From: Spirochaetota bacterium
GTDB taxonomy: Bacteria > Spirochaetota > UBA4802 > JAGODF01
Length of the DNA: 64,000 nucleotides
Direction of reading: 5' to 3'
Assembly (NCBI GenBank): GCA_029974015.1
Contig: JARKUF010000010.1
Location: forward strand, 107,154 to 171,153
Shown here: piece after piece, positions 36,636-46,200 of the stretch
Numbering within the stretch: position 1 is the stretch's first letter
Layout: each line of letters opens with the position of its first letter
Notes under the pieces: generated by a model
What the model was told of the DNA's origin: nothing
The model's database searches: none
Seen by the model: only the letters and a program-made list of their open reading frames with translations
Position numbers and translations under genes: made by a program

Positions 36636-37516
36636 GGGGCGATTTCCTCCCTGCTCTTTCGCATCCGCGTCAGGTAATCGTCGAGTTTTTCCCTGTCCGT
36701 CCCTGCGCGGTCTATCAAATCCCGAAGTGCGGCAAGCCGTGCGATGAAGTCGTCAATGGCCGACGTGATGTTTCTGGAGTTAAGGAGCGATATCTCTCCC
36801 CAAATTTCCTCGGAACCCGCGGCGATCCTCGTCATGTCCTTGAAGCCCCGGCCGATAAAATCGTCGCGAATATCCGCGATATCGCCCCGACCCGCGGTGA
36901 GCTGTTCCACGAGGACGCAGGACACCATGTGGGGGAGATGGCTTGTGCGCGCCACAAGGGCGTCGTGGAAGGACGCACCGGTGAAAACAGTCCTGGCCCC
37001 AAGGGCCTTCCAAAACCGGTCCACTTTTTCCACGTCGGTTTTTTCGTTCTTCTCATGGGGGGTGATGATGACGGCGGAACCGGAGTAAAGATCGGGGCGG
37101 CCGTTTCGGAAACCGGTTTTCTCCGAGCCTGCCATGGGATGGCATCCCACGAAACTGCGCGCCCTGCAATGGGAGATCACGCTGTCGATGATCGCCTCCT
37201 TCACGCTTCCCACATCTAACACAAGGGCATGTTCCTCCAGGTCCTCTCTCCCGAGAATGTCCCGGATGATGCCGATGGACGCCGCCACCGGAGTAGAAAC
37301 CACTACGAGGTCTGCCCCGGAAAGGTCCGCATCTTCCATGGCCCCCGCCCTGTCCACGAGCCCCTCATCGAGGGCGGGTTTCAAACGTTGGGCGCTTCTT
37401 CCCCAGGCGGAAATGGCGGTGCCGGGTGCGGTTTTTCTAAGGGCCATACAGAGGGACCCTCCCAGAAGCCCCAGTCCGTACACGGCGACGTTTGAAAAGA
37501 TTAAATCCACCGGCAT
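36632..37516 (-). CDS. tyrA: Prephenate dehydrogenase
   Basis: 294 residues. It oxidises prephenate to 4-hydroxyphenylpyruvate for tyrosine. The NAD-binding motif VAVYGLGLLGGSLCMAL starts the fold, with LVVVSTPVAA, CHPMAGSEKTGFRNG, TSHLPHMVSCVLVEQL and IGRGFKDMTRIA typical of the monofunctional family. It overlaps both neighbours (aroF upstream by 1 base, cmk/rpsA downstream by 4), so it is tightly coupled. Confidence 0.95.
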   Translation of the reverse strand: MPVDLIFSNVAVYGLGLLGGSLCMALRKTAPGTAISAWGRSAQRLKPALDEGLVDRAGAMEDADLSGADLVVVSTPVAASIGIIRDILGREDLEEHALVLDVGSVKEAIIDSVISHCRARSFVGCHPMAGSEKTGFRNGRPDLYSGSAVIITPHEKNEKTDVEKVDRFWKALGARTVFTGASFHDALVARTSHLPHMVSCVLVEQLTAGRGDIADIRDDFIGRGFKDMTRIAAGSEEIWGEISLLNSRNITSAIDDFIARLAALRDLIDRAGTDREKLDDYLTRMRKSREEIAP

Positions 37517-38535
37517 CAGAGAAGGTCCCTGTCCATGGCGCGGGCCAGCCGCCCGAGCTTCCCAATGAGGTCCTCAAGAGCGGCCCCGTCGATGGTTTGC
37601 TGGCCGTCGGACATGGCTTCCTCGGGATTGGGATGGGCCTCCACCATGATGCCGTCGGCGCCGGCGGCGAGATAGGCCATGGCCGCTGAAGGAACATAGT
37701 CCTTAATTCCCATGGCGTGGCTTGGATCAGCCACTACGGGAAGGTGCGTCCAATCCTTGAGGACCGGAACCACCCCCGCGTCAAGAGTATTTCGCGTAAC
37801 GTCCTCGAAGGTCCTGATGCCCCGGGGGCAGAGGATGAGGTTTTTATTGCCCTGGGAAAGAATGTACTCCGCAGACATGAGAAACTCGTTGATGGTGGAG
37901 CTCATGCCGCGCTTGAGTATCACCGGTTTGCCGGACTTCCCCACCTCCGTCAGGAGGTTGAAATTCTGCATGTTTCTGGTCCCGATCTGGAGCATGTCGG
38001 CGTACTCCGCCACGAGGGCCACGTCCCGGGGATCGATCACCTCGGTGACGATGGGAAGGCCCGTTTCCTCTCTGGCTTTCACCAGGAACTTCAGCCCCTT
38101 TTCGCGGAACCCCTGGAAGGAATAGGGGGAAGTTCGAGGCTTGTACGCCCCGGCCCGGAAAAGGTTCGCCCCGGCTTTCTTCACCATGAGGGCGTGCTCC
38201 ACGACCTCCCTCTCCCCCTCCACGGCACAGGGGCCGGCGACAATCACCACTTTCCTGCCGCCGATCTCGACATTCCCCACCTTCACGACGGTCCTTTCGG
38301 GCTGGGTTTCCCTGCTCACAAGTTTGAAAGGGCGCAGGATCGGTTTCACCGATTCCACGCCGGCGATGGCCTCGAAGGGCTGTTCCCGTAAAACGTCTTC
38401 ATCGCCGATTATGGTTATGATGGTCCTCTGGACCCCTCTGGACACAAATGGTTCGAGTCGCAGGGACTTGATCTTTTCAACTATGTGGTCGATTTCTTCG
38501 GAAGTAACATTGGGTTTCAAAACAATAAGCATCAT
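37516..38535 (-). CDS. aroF: DAHP synthase, AroF type with N-terminal ferredoxin-like domain
   Basis: 339 residues. It condenses PEP and erythrose-4-phosphate, the first shikimate step. Residues 1-85 form the small regulatory domain (MLIVLKPNVTSEEIDHIVEKI, IITIIGDEDVL) seen in the Thermotoga-type enzymes; the barrel follows with VIVAGPCAVEGER, RAGAYKPRTSPYSFQG, QIGTRNMQNF, LKRGMSSTINEFLMSAEY and ADPSHAMGI. The N-terminal domain usually mediates feedback by tyrosine or phenylalanine. It is the first gene of aroF-tyrA-cmk/rpsA. Confidence 0.96.
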   Translation of the reverse strand: MMLIVLKPNVTSEEIDHIVEKIKSLRLEPFVSRGVQRTIITIIGDEDVLREQPFEAIAGVESVKPILRPFKLVSRETQPERTVVKVGNVEIGGRKVVIVAGPCAVEGEREVVEHALMVKKAGANLFRAGAYKPRTSPYSFQGFREKGLKFLVKAREETGLPIVTEVIDPRDVALVAEYADMLQIGTRNMQNFNLLTEVGKSGKPVILKRGMSSTINEFLMSAEYILSQGNKNLILCPRGIRTFEDVTRNTLDAGVVPVLKDWTHLPVVADPSHAMGIKDYVPSAAMAYLAAGADGIMVEAHPNPEEAMSDGQQTIDGAALEDLIGKLGRLARAMDRDLL

Positions 38536-38560
38536 GGAACTCCATATTCACATTTATTTT

Positions 38561-38707
38561 GGGCAAGCTCAAATATAATTAGGTTTTCCCGCCCGCCTTC
38601 GGCGGACGGGAAAACCTAATTATTGCGACTGCCCTTAAGGATTCGCCCGCCTTTGGCGGGCGGAAAAACCCGGTTTTATGACTGCCCAATGTTTTTTTGA
38701 GGTTCCC
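38561..38707. repeat. Two palindromic repeat elements side by side, copies 6 and 7
   Basis: First: GGGCAAGCTCAAATATAATT, core TTTTCCCGCCCGCCTTCGGCGGACGGGAAAA, ATTGCGACTGCCC. Second: core CGCCCGCCTTTGGCGGGCG at 38644-38662, CCCGGTTTTATGACTGCCC, then GAGGTTCCC. They fill the space between aroF and pheA; both genes are on the minus strand. Confidence 0.85.
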
Positions 38708-38794
38708 CTGGGTGATGGACCGGCGCAGAAAAAAAAGGCTCCGAGAGATGCGCCGGCCGGGGCGGGGTACGCCCCGATAATGCGGTGCGGGTCC

Positions 38795-39853
38795 TCATTC
38801 GCTTCGTTTGCTTACCGGATACGATCCGAGAACTTTCAGAAACATTGTGGATTCCTTCATGCCCTCCAGGGCCCGTTTCACCACGGCATCTTCTCTGTGC
38901 CCCATGAAGTCAATGAAAAAATTGTACTCCCACATCTTTTTCTTGTCGGGCCTCGATTCAATTTTCGTCATGTTGATGCCCGCCTCGTGGAACGGCCTTA
39001 GCATGTCGTACAGGGCGCCCGGGCGGTCCTTGACGGAGCAGACGATGGAGGTCTTGTCGTTTCCGGTCGCCGGGTTGTCCTTTCTGCCTATGACGAGGAA
39101 CCTCGTGAAATTGTTCCGTGAATCCTCGATCCCGGCGGCCAGGACATTGAGCTTGTGGATGCGCGCCGCCACATCGGAGGCAATGGCGGCGGAATACTTG
39201 TCCCACGACGCCGTCTCGGCGGCCTTGGAAGTGGAATTGACGCTAATCACCTCCACCTGTGGAAGATAGTTACGCAGCCAAATTTTGCACTGTCCAAGGG
39301 GCTGGGGATGTGAATAAAGTTTTTTTACCTTCTTTATGTCATCGCAGATGCTCACAAGGCTGTGGGAGATGCGCAGAAACTCCTCCGACACGATCATAAG
39401 GTCCGTGTCGAGAAGCTCGTCAAGGGTATAGGTGACCGCCCCCTCGGAGCTGTTCTCAACGGGTACCACGCCGAAATCGGACTCACCCCGCTCCACCTCG
39501 TTGAACACATCGGGGACCGTCTTCTGGGGGACGGCGTTCACCGCCCCGCTGAAGATTTCCAGGAGGGCAATATGGGTGAACGTTCCGGCGGGGCCCAGAT
39601 ACGCCACATTGAGCGTCCGGTTTAGCACCATAGTCCTGGCAATGAGCTCCGTGTAAAGCTTCACAATGTCATCGCCGGGAACCGGACCCGCATAGGCGGC
39701 CTCGACGAGCCTGGCGATATCCGACCTGTCGAGGTTTGCCAAGTCCTGTGCGGCATCGCCCCGCTCTCCGAGTATTTCAAGATAGCGTTTCGACCGCTCC
39801 GACAGGAGGGCAAGTATCTGTCTGTCTAATTTTTCCAGTGTGTCGTCCATCAC
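38795..39853 (-). CDS. pheA: Bifunctional chorismate mutase / prephenate dehydratase
   Basis: 352 residues. Residues 1-80 are a chorismate mutase helix bundle (LEKLDRQILALLSERSKRYLEI). Prephenate dehydratase follows: NVAYLGPAGTFTHIAL, FGVVPVENSSEGAVTYTLDELL and NNFTRFLVIGRK. An ACT domain (KDRPGALYDMLRPFHEAGINMTKIESRP) is the phenylalanine-sensing part with its ESRP motif. The start overlaps scpB's stop as ATGA. The typical fusion organisation is intact. Confidence 0.95.
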   Translation of the reverse strand: MMDDTLEKLDRQILALLSERSKRYLEILGERGDAAQDLANLDRSDIARLVEAAYAGPVPGDDIVKLYTELIARTMVLNRTLNVAYLGPAGTFTHIALLEIFSGAVNAVPQKTVPDVFNEVERGESDFGVVPVENSSEGAVTYTLDELLDTDLMIVSEEFLRISHSLVSICDDIKKVKKLYSHPQPLGQCKIWLRNYLPQVEVISVNSTSKAAETASWDKYSAAIASDVAARIHKLNVLAAGIEDSRNNFTRFLVIGRKDNPATGNDKTSIVCSVKDRPGALYDMLRPFHEAGINMTKIESRPDKKKMWEYNFFIDFMGHREDAVVKRALEGMKESTMFLKVLGSYPVSKRSE

Positions 39854-40533
39854 TCCTCTCTTGAGAAAGTCAGTTCTTTAATTTCCGACAGCTTCGGAAG
39901 GTCCGATATCTTGTTCAGCCCGAAGCAGCGCAGAAACTCATCAGTGGTGCCATAGGCCAGTGGGCGCCCGGGAAGCTCCTTGCGCCCCACGGGCTTTATG
40001 AGGTTTTTTTTCATTAGATTGGCCACCATCACCCGTGACGAGACGCCACGAAGTTCGTCGATCTCCGCAATCGATATCGGCTGTTTGTAAGAGATGATTG
40101 AGAGGGTTTCCAACATCCCCCGGGACAGGCGTTCTCGGCCCTCGAACCCCATGACCCTGCGAATTTGTTCCGCGTAACGTTTGTTCGTCACGAACTGGTA
40201 ACCCCTGGAAATTTCGATGAGTTTCACCCCGCCGTCGCGCTCATCGTACTCGTCAACGAGGGAATCGATGATGATCTTTGCATGGGTTGGGTCGATACCG
40301 AAGCTCTTTACGAAAAAACTTATCGGGAGCGGGTCTCCGGCAAGGAAGATCACCGACTCGAAAAGTCCCCGAAGGTCCGTCTCTTCTTTTTCCCGGGACG
40401 GTTCGTCACTGCCGCCATCAGGCGGTTTTGCGTCTTTTCCCGGCCCTTCGACGGCCCCGGCAGGGACCTGTTCGCCTGCGTCCTTCTCTTCGAGGACATT
40501 CTGATTTTCGTTTTTTTCCGAGTTACTTGCCAT
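39850..40533 (-). CDS. scpB: Segregation and condensation protein ScpB
   Basis: About 227 residues from ATG 40533; an in-frame GTG at 40575 is also possible and neither start has a clear ribosome site. The acidic N-terminal tail (EEKDAGEQVPAGAVEGPGK) is longer than usual. The winged-helix domain is typical: LFESVIFLAGDPLPISFFVKSFG, GMLETLSIISYKQPISIAEIDELRG and KELPGRPLAYGTTDEFLRCFGL. ScpB dimers join ScpA and SMC in chromosome condensation. It lies downstream of scpA with 84 bases between. Confidence 0.92.
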   Translation of the reverse strand: MASNSEKNENQNVLEEKDAGEQVPAGAVEGPGKDAKPPDGGSDEPSREKEETDLRGLFESVIFLAGDPLPISFFVKSFGIDPTHAKIIIDSLVDEYDERDGGVKLIEISRGYQFVTNKRYAEQIRRVMGFEGRERLSRGMLETLSIISYKQPISIAEIDELRGVSSRVMVANLMKKNLIKPVGRKELPGRPLAYGTTDEFLRCFGLNKISDLPKLSEIKELTFSREE

Positions 40534-40659
40534 CGTCAGATTCACTTTTCCGGCGGCCTCGGCCGCCCGGAGCACTCTTTATAACCCGCTTTGTTTTTTT
40601 CAAGAATATTACTTCCCAACACGGCCCCGTGTGCCGGAGGCCGCCAACTCCCCAATCGT

Positions 40660-41430
40660 TCAATCATAGGAGGGCGTCGCGTCGACGGCCTGCGCCCCAC
40701 CGCGGCCCCGGAATATGCGGATTTCCCCGAAGAGCCTGTGCTGCATTATGATAATCCGCCGCATCTTCGACATCTCGAGGACCGCCAGGAACGACGCGAT
40801 GATCACCGCCCTCCCCGGAGCGCAAGTAAAAAGCTCCTCGAAGAGGACACTCTCCCTTTGTAAAAGGAGGGAGTCGATAAAGGCGATCCTGTCGCTCACC
40901 AGGACTTCGTCGAATACGATCTCCTCTTCTTCAATTGTTTCTTTGGAATCAATCACCTCGGCGAAGGCATTGAGGAGATCGAAGAGGGACACTTCCAGGT
41001 ACAGCCCCTCCCCTTCCGGTTCCGGACCGGCGGCGGGCCTGGCAAAACAGTCCGACTGGTTCTCGAACAAGGACCTGAGCTCCCCCGCCGCAGCCTGATA
41101 TTTTTTGTATTCCAGAAGTTTCTGCACCAGGTTCGGCGGAAGGGGAGGCACGAAATATTCGTCCTCCATCTCGCCGGCCGGAAGGAGCGCCTTTGACTTG
41201 TAGAAAAGCAGCTCAGAGGCCATTGTGATGAATTCCGCCGCCACCTGGATGTTCATTTTTTCCATGAGGCGCAAATACCCTATGTACTGCTCCGTGATGG
41301 CGGACAGAGGAATTTCCGTGATATCGAGCTTGGACTCCTTGATCAGGCTCCACAGGAGGTCAAGAGGGCCCTCGAATTTCTCGACGGTTAGTATGTATTT
41401 TTCAGGATGGACGGTTTCCTGTGCTTCCAT
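40660..41430 (-). CDS. scpA: Segregation and condensation protein ScpA
   Basis: About 256 residues from ATG 41430 (MEAQETVHPEKY); an upstream in-frame ATG at 41514 would add non-conserved residues. Kleisin features: YILTVEKFEGPLDLLWSLIKESKLDITEIPLSAITEQYI at the N-terminus, then AAEFITMASELLFYKSKALLP. It bridges SMC heads. The smc gene is not in this window. cheY is just upstream on the same strand. Confidence 0.92.
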   Translation of the reverse strand: MEAQETVHPEKYILTVEKFEGPLDLLWSLIKESKLDITEIPLSAITEQYIGYLRLMEKMNIQVAAEFITMASELLFYKSKALLPAGEMEDEYFVPPLPPNLVQKLLEYKKYQAAAGELRSLFENQSDCFARPAAGPEPEGEGLYLEVSLFDLLNAFAEVIDSKETIEEEEIVFDEVLVSDRIAFIDSLLLQRESVLFEELFTCAPGRAVIIASFLAVLEMSKMRRIIIMQHRLFGEIRIFRGRGGAQAVDATPSYD

Positions 41431-41531
41431 GCCGCACTCAGTAAAAGGGAAAGTTCCAGATGTTCCAGTAAAAACGACAAAGCGACATCTCGAAATGCCG
41501 CTTTTTGCCAGCATGTACTATTGATGGTTTT

Positions 41532-41891
41532 TTATGAAAGCGCTTTTTCGGCCGCTTTCTGCAGTCTTTCCGGCGGGAACGGCTTGACGACGAAGTCCTT
41601 CACTCCGATCTTGATTGCCCTGGTAAGAAGGTTCTCCTGTCCGAGGGCGGTAACCATGATGACCCGTGCGCCGGGATCGACCCTGAGAATTTCTTCAGCG
41701 GCCTCAATACCGTCTTTTTCCCTCATTGTAATGTCCATAGTTACCAGATCGGGCTTGAGCTTTTTATATAATTCAACCGCTTCGTTCCCGTTTTCCGCCT
41801 CTCCCACAACCTCATGTCCCTTGGGCACGAGGGCGTCTTTCACAAGAGTTCTCATGAACTTAGCATCATCTACTATTAAAATCTTCGCCAT
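41532..41891 (-). CDS. cheY: CheY-type response regulator
   Basis: 119 residues, a stand-alone receiver. Acidic pocket VDDAKF, phosphorylation aspartate in DLVTMDITM, threonine/alanine in MVTALGQ and lysine in DFVVKPF. It would be phosphorylated by CheA and act on the flagellar switch. It precedes scpA and follows the cheB-cheA-cheW group across 330 bases of repeat-containing DNA. Confidence 0.9.
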   Translation of the reverse strand: MAKILIVDDAKFMRTLVKDALVPKGHEVVGEAENGNEAVELYKKLKPDLVTMDITMREKDGIEAAEEILRVDPGARVIMVTALGQENLLTRAIKIGVKDFVVKPFPPERLQKAAEKALS

Positions 41892-42220
41892 TGCTCACTC
41901 CGAAATTGAAAAATTCTCCCTCTTGCTTAATACAATTGCAATTTTTGGCGGAAACCCTTCGGCCGCATAAAATTTACATGAACACAAAATGAAAAGTATA
42001 CAAATATCAGCCTCTAATACCCGGGTTTTCCGCCTGCCTTAGGCGGGCGGTAAAACCTATTGTTAAATTTTCCAGTAGTTACATTTTATGGGAACCTTAA
42101 AATCATAATTTTCAGTGGTCCCCGAATAATAAAAACTGAGTAAATATATAATCCAGGCGGTTTAGTATCAACAACAAATTTACTGCAACTGGATTTTTTT
42201 ACCAGATAAAAAATAGGCCG
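41892..42220. other. Intergenic stretch between cheB and cheY
   Basis: Contains one palindromic element and otherwise AT-rich DNA. The segment 41892-42000 must hold the cheY promoter, but no convincing -35/-10 pair was found. No gene is seen. Confidence 0.6.
42009..42105. repeat. Palindromic repeat element, copy 8
   Basis: CAGCCTCTAATACCCGGGTTTTCCGCCTGCC-TTAGGCGGGCGGTAAAACC, then TTTTCCAGTAGTTACATTTTATGGGAACC: the same parts as elsewhere in reverse order, i.e. opposite orientation. Confidence 0.8.
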
Positions 42221-43282
42221 TCACAGGTATTCAACGATTTTTTTCGAGATATCATGCAAAGGGACGATAACGTCTATGGCTCCCATCTCGACGGCCACAC
42301 GGTTCATGCCGTACACCACGGAAGTGTCCTCGTTCTGGGCGATGGTGCTTCCCCCATTTTTTTTAATATTGAGCATTCCTGAAGCGCCGTCGCGCCCCAT
42401 TCCCGTCATAATGACGCCTATGCTGTCCCGTCCGTACGCCGCGGCCACGGAATCGAATAGCACGTCAATCGAGGGACGATGTCCCGATACCTTGGCCCCG
42501 CCGACCACGCGCACGACGTCCCCGCCAGATTTCCTTTCCACGACAATATGGGAGTGCCCCGGGGCGACATACCCGTGCCCTGGCCGCAATAGGTCGCCAT
42601 CCTCCGCCTCCTTCACGGAGAGCGCCGAGTTGTCGTTGATCCGCTCCGCGAAGGCCCTCGTGAACCCCTCGGGCATGTGCTGGACAACAAGGACCGGGGA
42701 GGGGAAGTTTTCCGGCAAACACCTGAAAACTTGTAAAAGCGCCGAGGGGCCTCCCGTGGACGTTCCAACAGCAACCACTTTCCTGCTTTCACCGGGCTTT
42801 ATCCCGGAGAGTGACGGTGCGGGCAAATCCTTCCCGCCGTCCCCCGCTTCCGCTGCCGTTTTTTTCTGGATTTTGATCTTCGACTTGTACACCGACTTCA
42901 CCTTCCCAATGAGGAGATTTCCTATCTCTTCCACGGAAAGGGAAAGAATGGACGAAGGCTTGGGAATAAAGTCCACGGCGCCGTACTCCAGGGCGCGAAA
43001 CGTCGGTTCCGCGCCGTCCTGGGTGAGGACGCTCATCATGATGATCGGTTTGGGATTGGTCTGGATGATGTGGCGAAGGGCGTCGAGGCCGTTCATTATC
43101 GGCATCTCGATGTCCATGGTTATGACGTCGGGGTCGAGGACCTTGTTCTTGAAAATCGCCGTCTTTCCGTTGTTGGCTGTCCCCACCACCTCAATCGCGG
43201 GATCTCTCTCCAGGATGTCCGTGATGATCTTCCTGACGAGGGCGGAATCGTCAACAACCAGGACTTTGATCTTTTCCGGCAT
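42221..43282 (-). CDS. cheB: Chemotaxis methylesterase CheB
   Basis: 353 residues: a receiver domain (VDDSALVRKI, PDVITMDIEMPIMNGLDAL with the phosphorylated D, MMSVLTQDG) linked to a methylesterase domain with AVGTSTGGPSALLQVF (active serine), QHMPEGFT and MTGMGRDGASGM. It removes methyl groups from chemoreceptors and can deamidate glutamines. The start overlaps the cheA stop as TAATG, so translation is coupled. No cheR or receptor gene is near. Confidence 0.96.
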   Translation of the reverse strand: MPEKIKVLVVDDSALVRKIITDILERDPAIEVVGTANNGKTAIFKNKVLDPDVITMDIEMPIMNGLDALRHIIQTNPKPIIMMSVLTQDGAEPTFRALEYGAVDFIPKPSSILSLSVEEIGNLLIGKVKSVYKSKIKIQKKTAAEAGDGGKDLPAPSLSGIKPGESRKVVAVGTSTGGPSALLQVFRCLPENFPSPVLVVQHMPEGFTRAFAERINDNSALSVKEAEDGDLLRPGHGYVAPGHSHIVVERKSGGDVVRVVGGAKVSGHRPSIDVLFDSVAAAYGRDSIGVIMTGMGRDGASGMLNIKKNGGSTIAQNEDTSVVYGMNRVAVEMGAIDVIVPLHDISKKIVEYL

Positions 43283-46200
43283 TACTGTTTAAGTTTGTCG
43301 ACTATCAGCTTGAGCGACTCCGTGTCGGGCAACACCAGCATGTTTCCTATCACCCTGTCATCTCCGTAGAAGAAATCTGTCTCCATGATGAGGGCGTAGT
43401 CGTTCTTTATGCTGTGCATCACCAGGATCGAGTCGAGGGTCGCCTGCATGTAGTCATGGGTCACCGTGGGCACAGTGGGCTTGATGGCCATGTTGATTTT
43501 TTCCGCGATGACGTTAATGACCGAGGACCCGACGATGTTTCCCAGCTCCTTCAGGGCCGATTCGCCGTCCTCCGTAAGCTCCCGGGTCTTCCCGGTTTCG
43601 GTGCCCCAGAGAGTGTCGATGAGGTCGAACCCGTTTTCTTCGATGAAACTGAACAGGATGGTGCCGTTAATGTCCCCCTGAAGGGGCATGTACACGCCGA
43701 TATAGACGCTGTCTATGCTGCCGATCGTTTCCGGAATTTTGTCGATTCGGATGAAGCGCACGTCGGGGATGGTCAGGTCTATCTGCTTGTTCAGTATCTT
43801 CGACAGGTTCTCCGCGGCATGTGTGATTCCGAGGTTCGCCAGGACCCGTACGCCGTCCAGGTCGTCATCGTCCATCTGGAGGGCTTCCTTGAGGTGGTCA
43901 TAGGGCCGGGCGCCTTCCATGGCCCCCTGGACGTTCTCCCGGAGCTCGTCCTTAAACTTGTGCAGGGCGTCCTTTACCCTCTTTTCGATCTCTTCGTCTT
44001 CCCGCCCGACAACCGGCGTCTCCGTGTCAGCGATAGGCGGCATGTCCTCGGAGATGATTTTGAAGTCTTCCTCGTCATCAAGCTCCGCCGCAACCGAAGG
44101 AGTTTCACTCACGGAAGGCCTGGCGTGCCCCTTTTCCGCTTTCACGGATTCGGCGCGCTCTCCGGTCCTTTCAACGGAAGGCGGGGAGGGCTTCTCCCAC
44201 ACGGTCCTTTCCGCTACCGTAGGTTTTTCCGCCGACATCGCCCGATACTCCTCCCGGGCCCCGGTGGCGCTCGCCGCGGCGGAAACCGGACCTTCGAGTA
44301 CTGCCTCCTCGTAATCGGCTTCTTCGATGAAGTCCCCCTCCCGCAATCGTTTGCGGTCACGGTCCGAGAGGGTTTCCTGTTCGGTGATCACCTTGTTCAT
44401 CATGGAGGAAATATCGAGGATAAGGCAAATGCTGCCGTCTCCAAGGATCGAAGCTCCCGCAAGGCCCTCGACGGTCCGGTAGTTTTGTTCAAGGGACTTG
44501 ATGACTATTTCCTGCTTGCCTTCCAGGAAATCCACCATGAGGCCTATCTTCCTGTTGCCGTAGCCGACAACCACGACGGGAATTTTTTGATCGGGCCCCA
44601 GGGCGCTTTTGGCGCGCACAAATCGGTTGAGCCTGAGGAGTGAGAGTATCTCACCGCGGAGATTGATCACCTCGTGCCCTTCAATGGTCTGGATATCACT
44701 GGTCGATATTTTAATCGTCTCGATGACGTCGGAAAGCGGGATGGCGTACATCTCCCGGCCAACTTTCACCATGATGGCGGGAATGATGGCCAGGGTAAGG
44801 GGGAAGGCCATGACAAAACGGGTCCCCATCCCCGGCTCGGTCTCAATGGTGACATTGCCGTTAAGCTCGCTTACAATTTCTTTTACCACGTTCATTCCCA
44901 CTCCCCGGCCGGATATGTCGGTTACCACCTGCTTCGTGGAAAATCCCGGGTTGAAAATGAAATTGTAAATGTCTTCATTGTCCATATTGGCCACCATCTC
45001 CGGAGTGGCCAGGTTGTTTTTCACCGCAGAGCGTTTGATCTCGTCCACGTTGAGGCCCCGCCCGTCGTCGCTCACCTCGACGAAGATCTGGTTCCCCCCC
45101 TGGTAGGCGTTAAGGGTCACAGTGGCGACGTCGGGTTTGGCGTACTTCTTTCTCGCCTCCGTCTCCTCGATGCCGTGGTCGATAGCGTTGCGTATCAGAT
45201 GCATCAGGGGCTCGCCAATGGCGTCGATGACTTTCTTGTCGAGTTCGGTTTCCTCACCCACGATTTTAAGCTGCACTTTTTTGCCGAACTCTATGTTCAG
45301 GTCTCGCACAAGCCTCTGGAACCGGGTAAAAACGCCGCCGATGGGCACCATCCTGGTCTTCATGATGCCGCTCTGGAGGTCTTTGGCGATGCGCGACATC
45401 TGCTCCATTCGGTTTTTGAACTCGTTGATGATCGATTTGTCGAAAGACCTCTTTCGAAGTTCCTCATACAGTTTGTAAAAACCTGAATTCGATATGACAA
45501 GCTCCCCAACGTTGTTTAAAAGCTGGTCGAGCTTGTCCACGGACACTTTGACGGTTTTAAGCATGCCGACCCGTTTGTCGACCCTGGCGCCGACATCGGC
45601 GGACTTTTCCGGCTCGTCCTCATCATCGTCTTGCGCTTCCGCGTCCGCGGTATCGCTCCTTTTGTCTTCCATGGCGGCAGGAGCGCCGGGAAGCGCCGGA
45701 GCGTCCTCTTCTTTTTCCTCCGCCAGGGTCTCGGTATTGTGGAAACGGAGTATCAGCTTGTCATCCTGTTGCTTGAGGCTTATCTCCCTCATGTCCACCC
45801 TGGTAATCTGGTCCAGGTCGCAGGCCTTGCGGATTTCCTCCACGGAGCTGTCCGAAAGAAGTATCACCCTGAAGACATCTATCTCCTCATCGTGCCCCAG
45901 GGATTCCAGGTCCGGGAGGGTCTTCACCACTTCGCTCACGTGCTCCAGGTTGCTGATCACCAGGCGCGCCTTCAGAGACTTCATGAGGGCCGACCTGTCG
46001 ATAAACACGGTGAGTTCACAACATGACATCCCCGATTCCAGGCCCCTTTTGATGGCGCGCCGCTCCTCGGGGTTGAATTCCGTCTTGAAAGCTGGTGCTG
46101 GAGCCGCGGGGGCCGCGGCAGCTTCTTTTTTCCCGGGGACCTTCCCCGTCCCGATCCTTTCAATGTCCCGTATGATGCCGCTCAGGTCCTCGGTAGGCTC

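Noticed and set aside
43414..44643. A 409-codon open frame on the strand opposite cheA
   Set aside because: It is an antisense shadow caused by GC-rich codon use; the sense frame holds clear CheA motifs.
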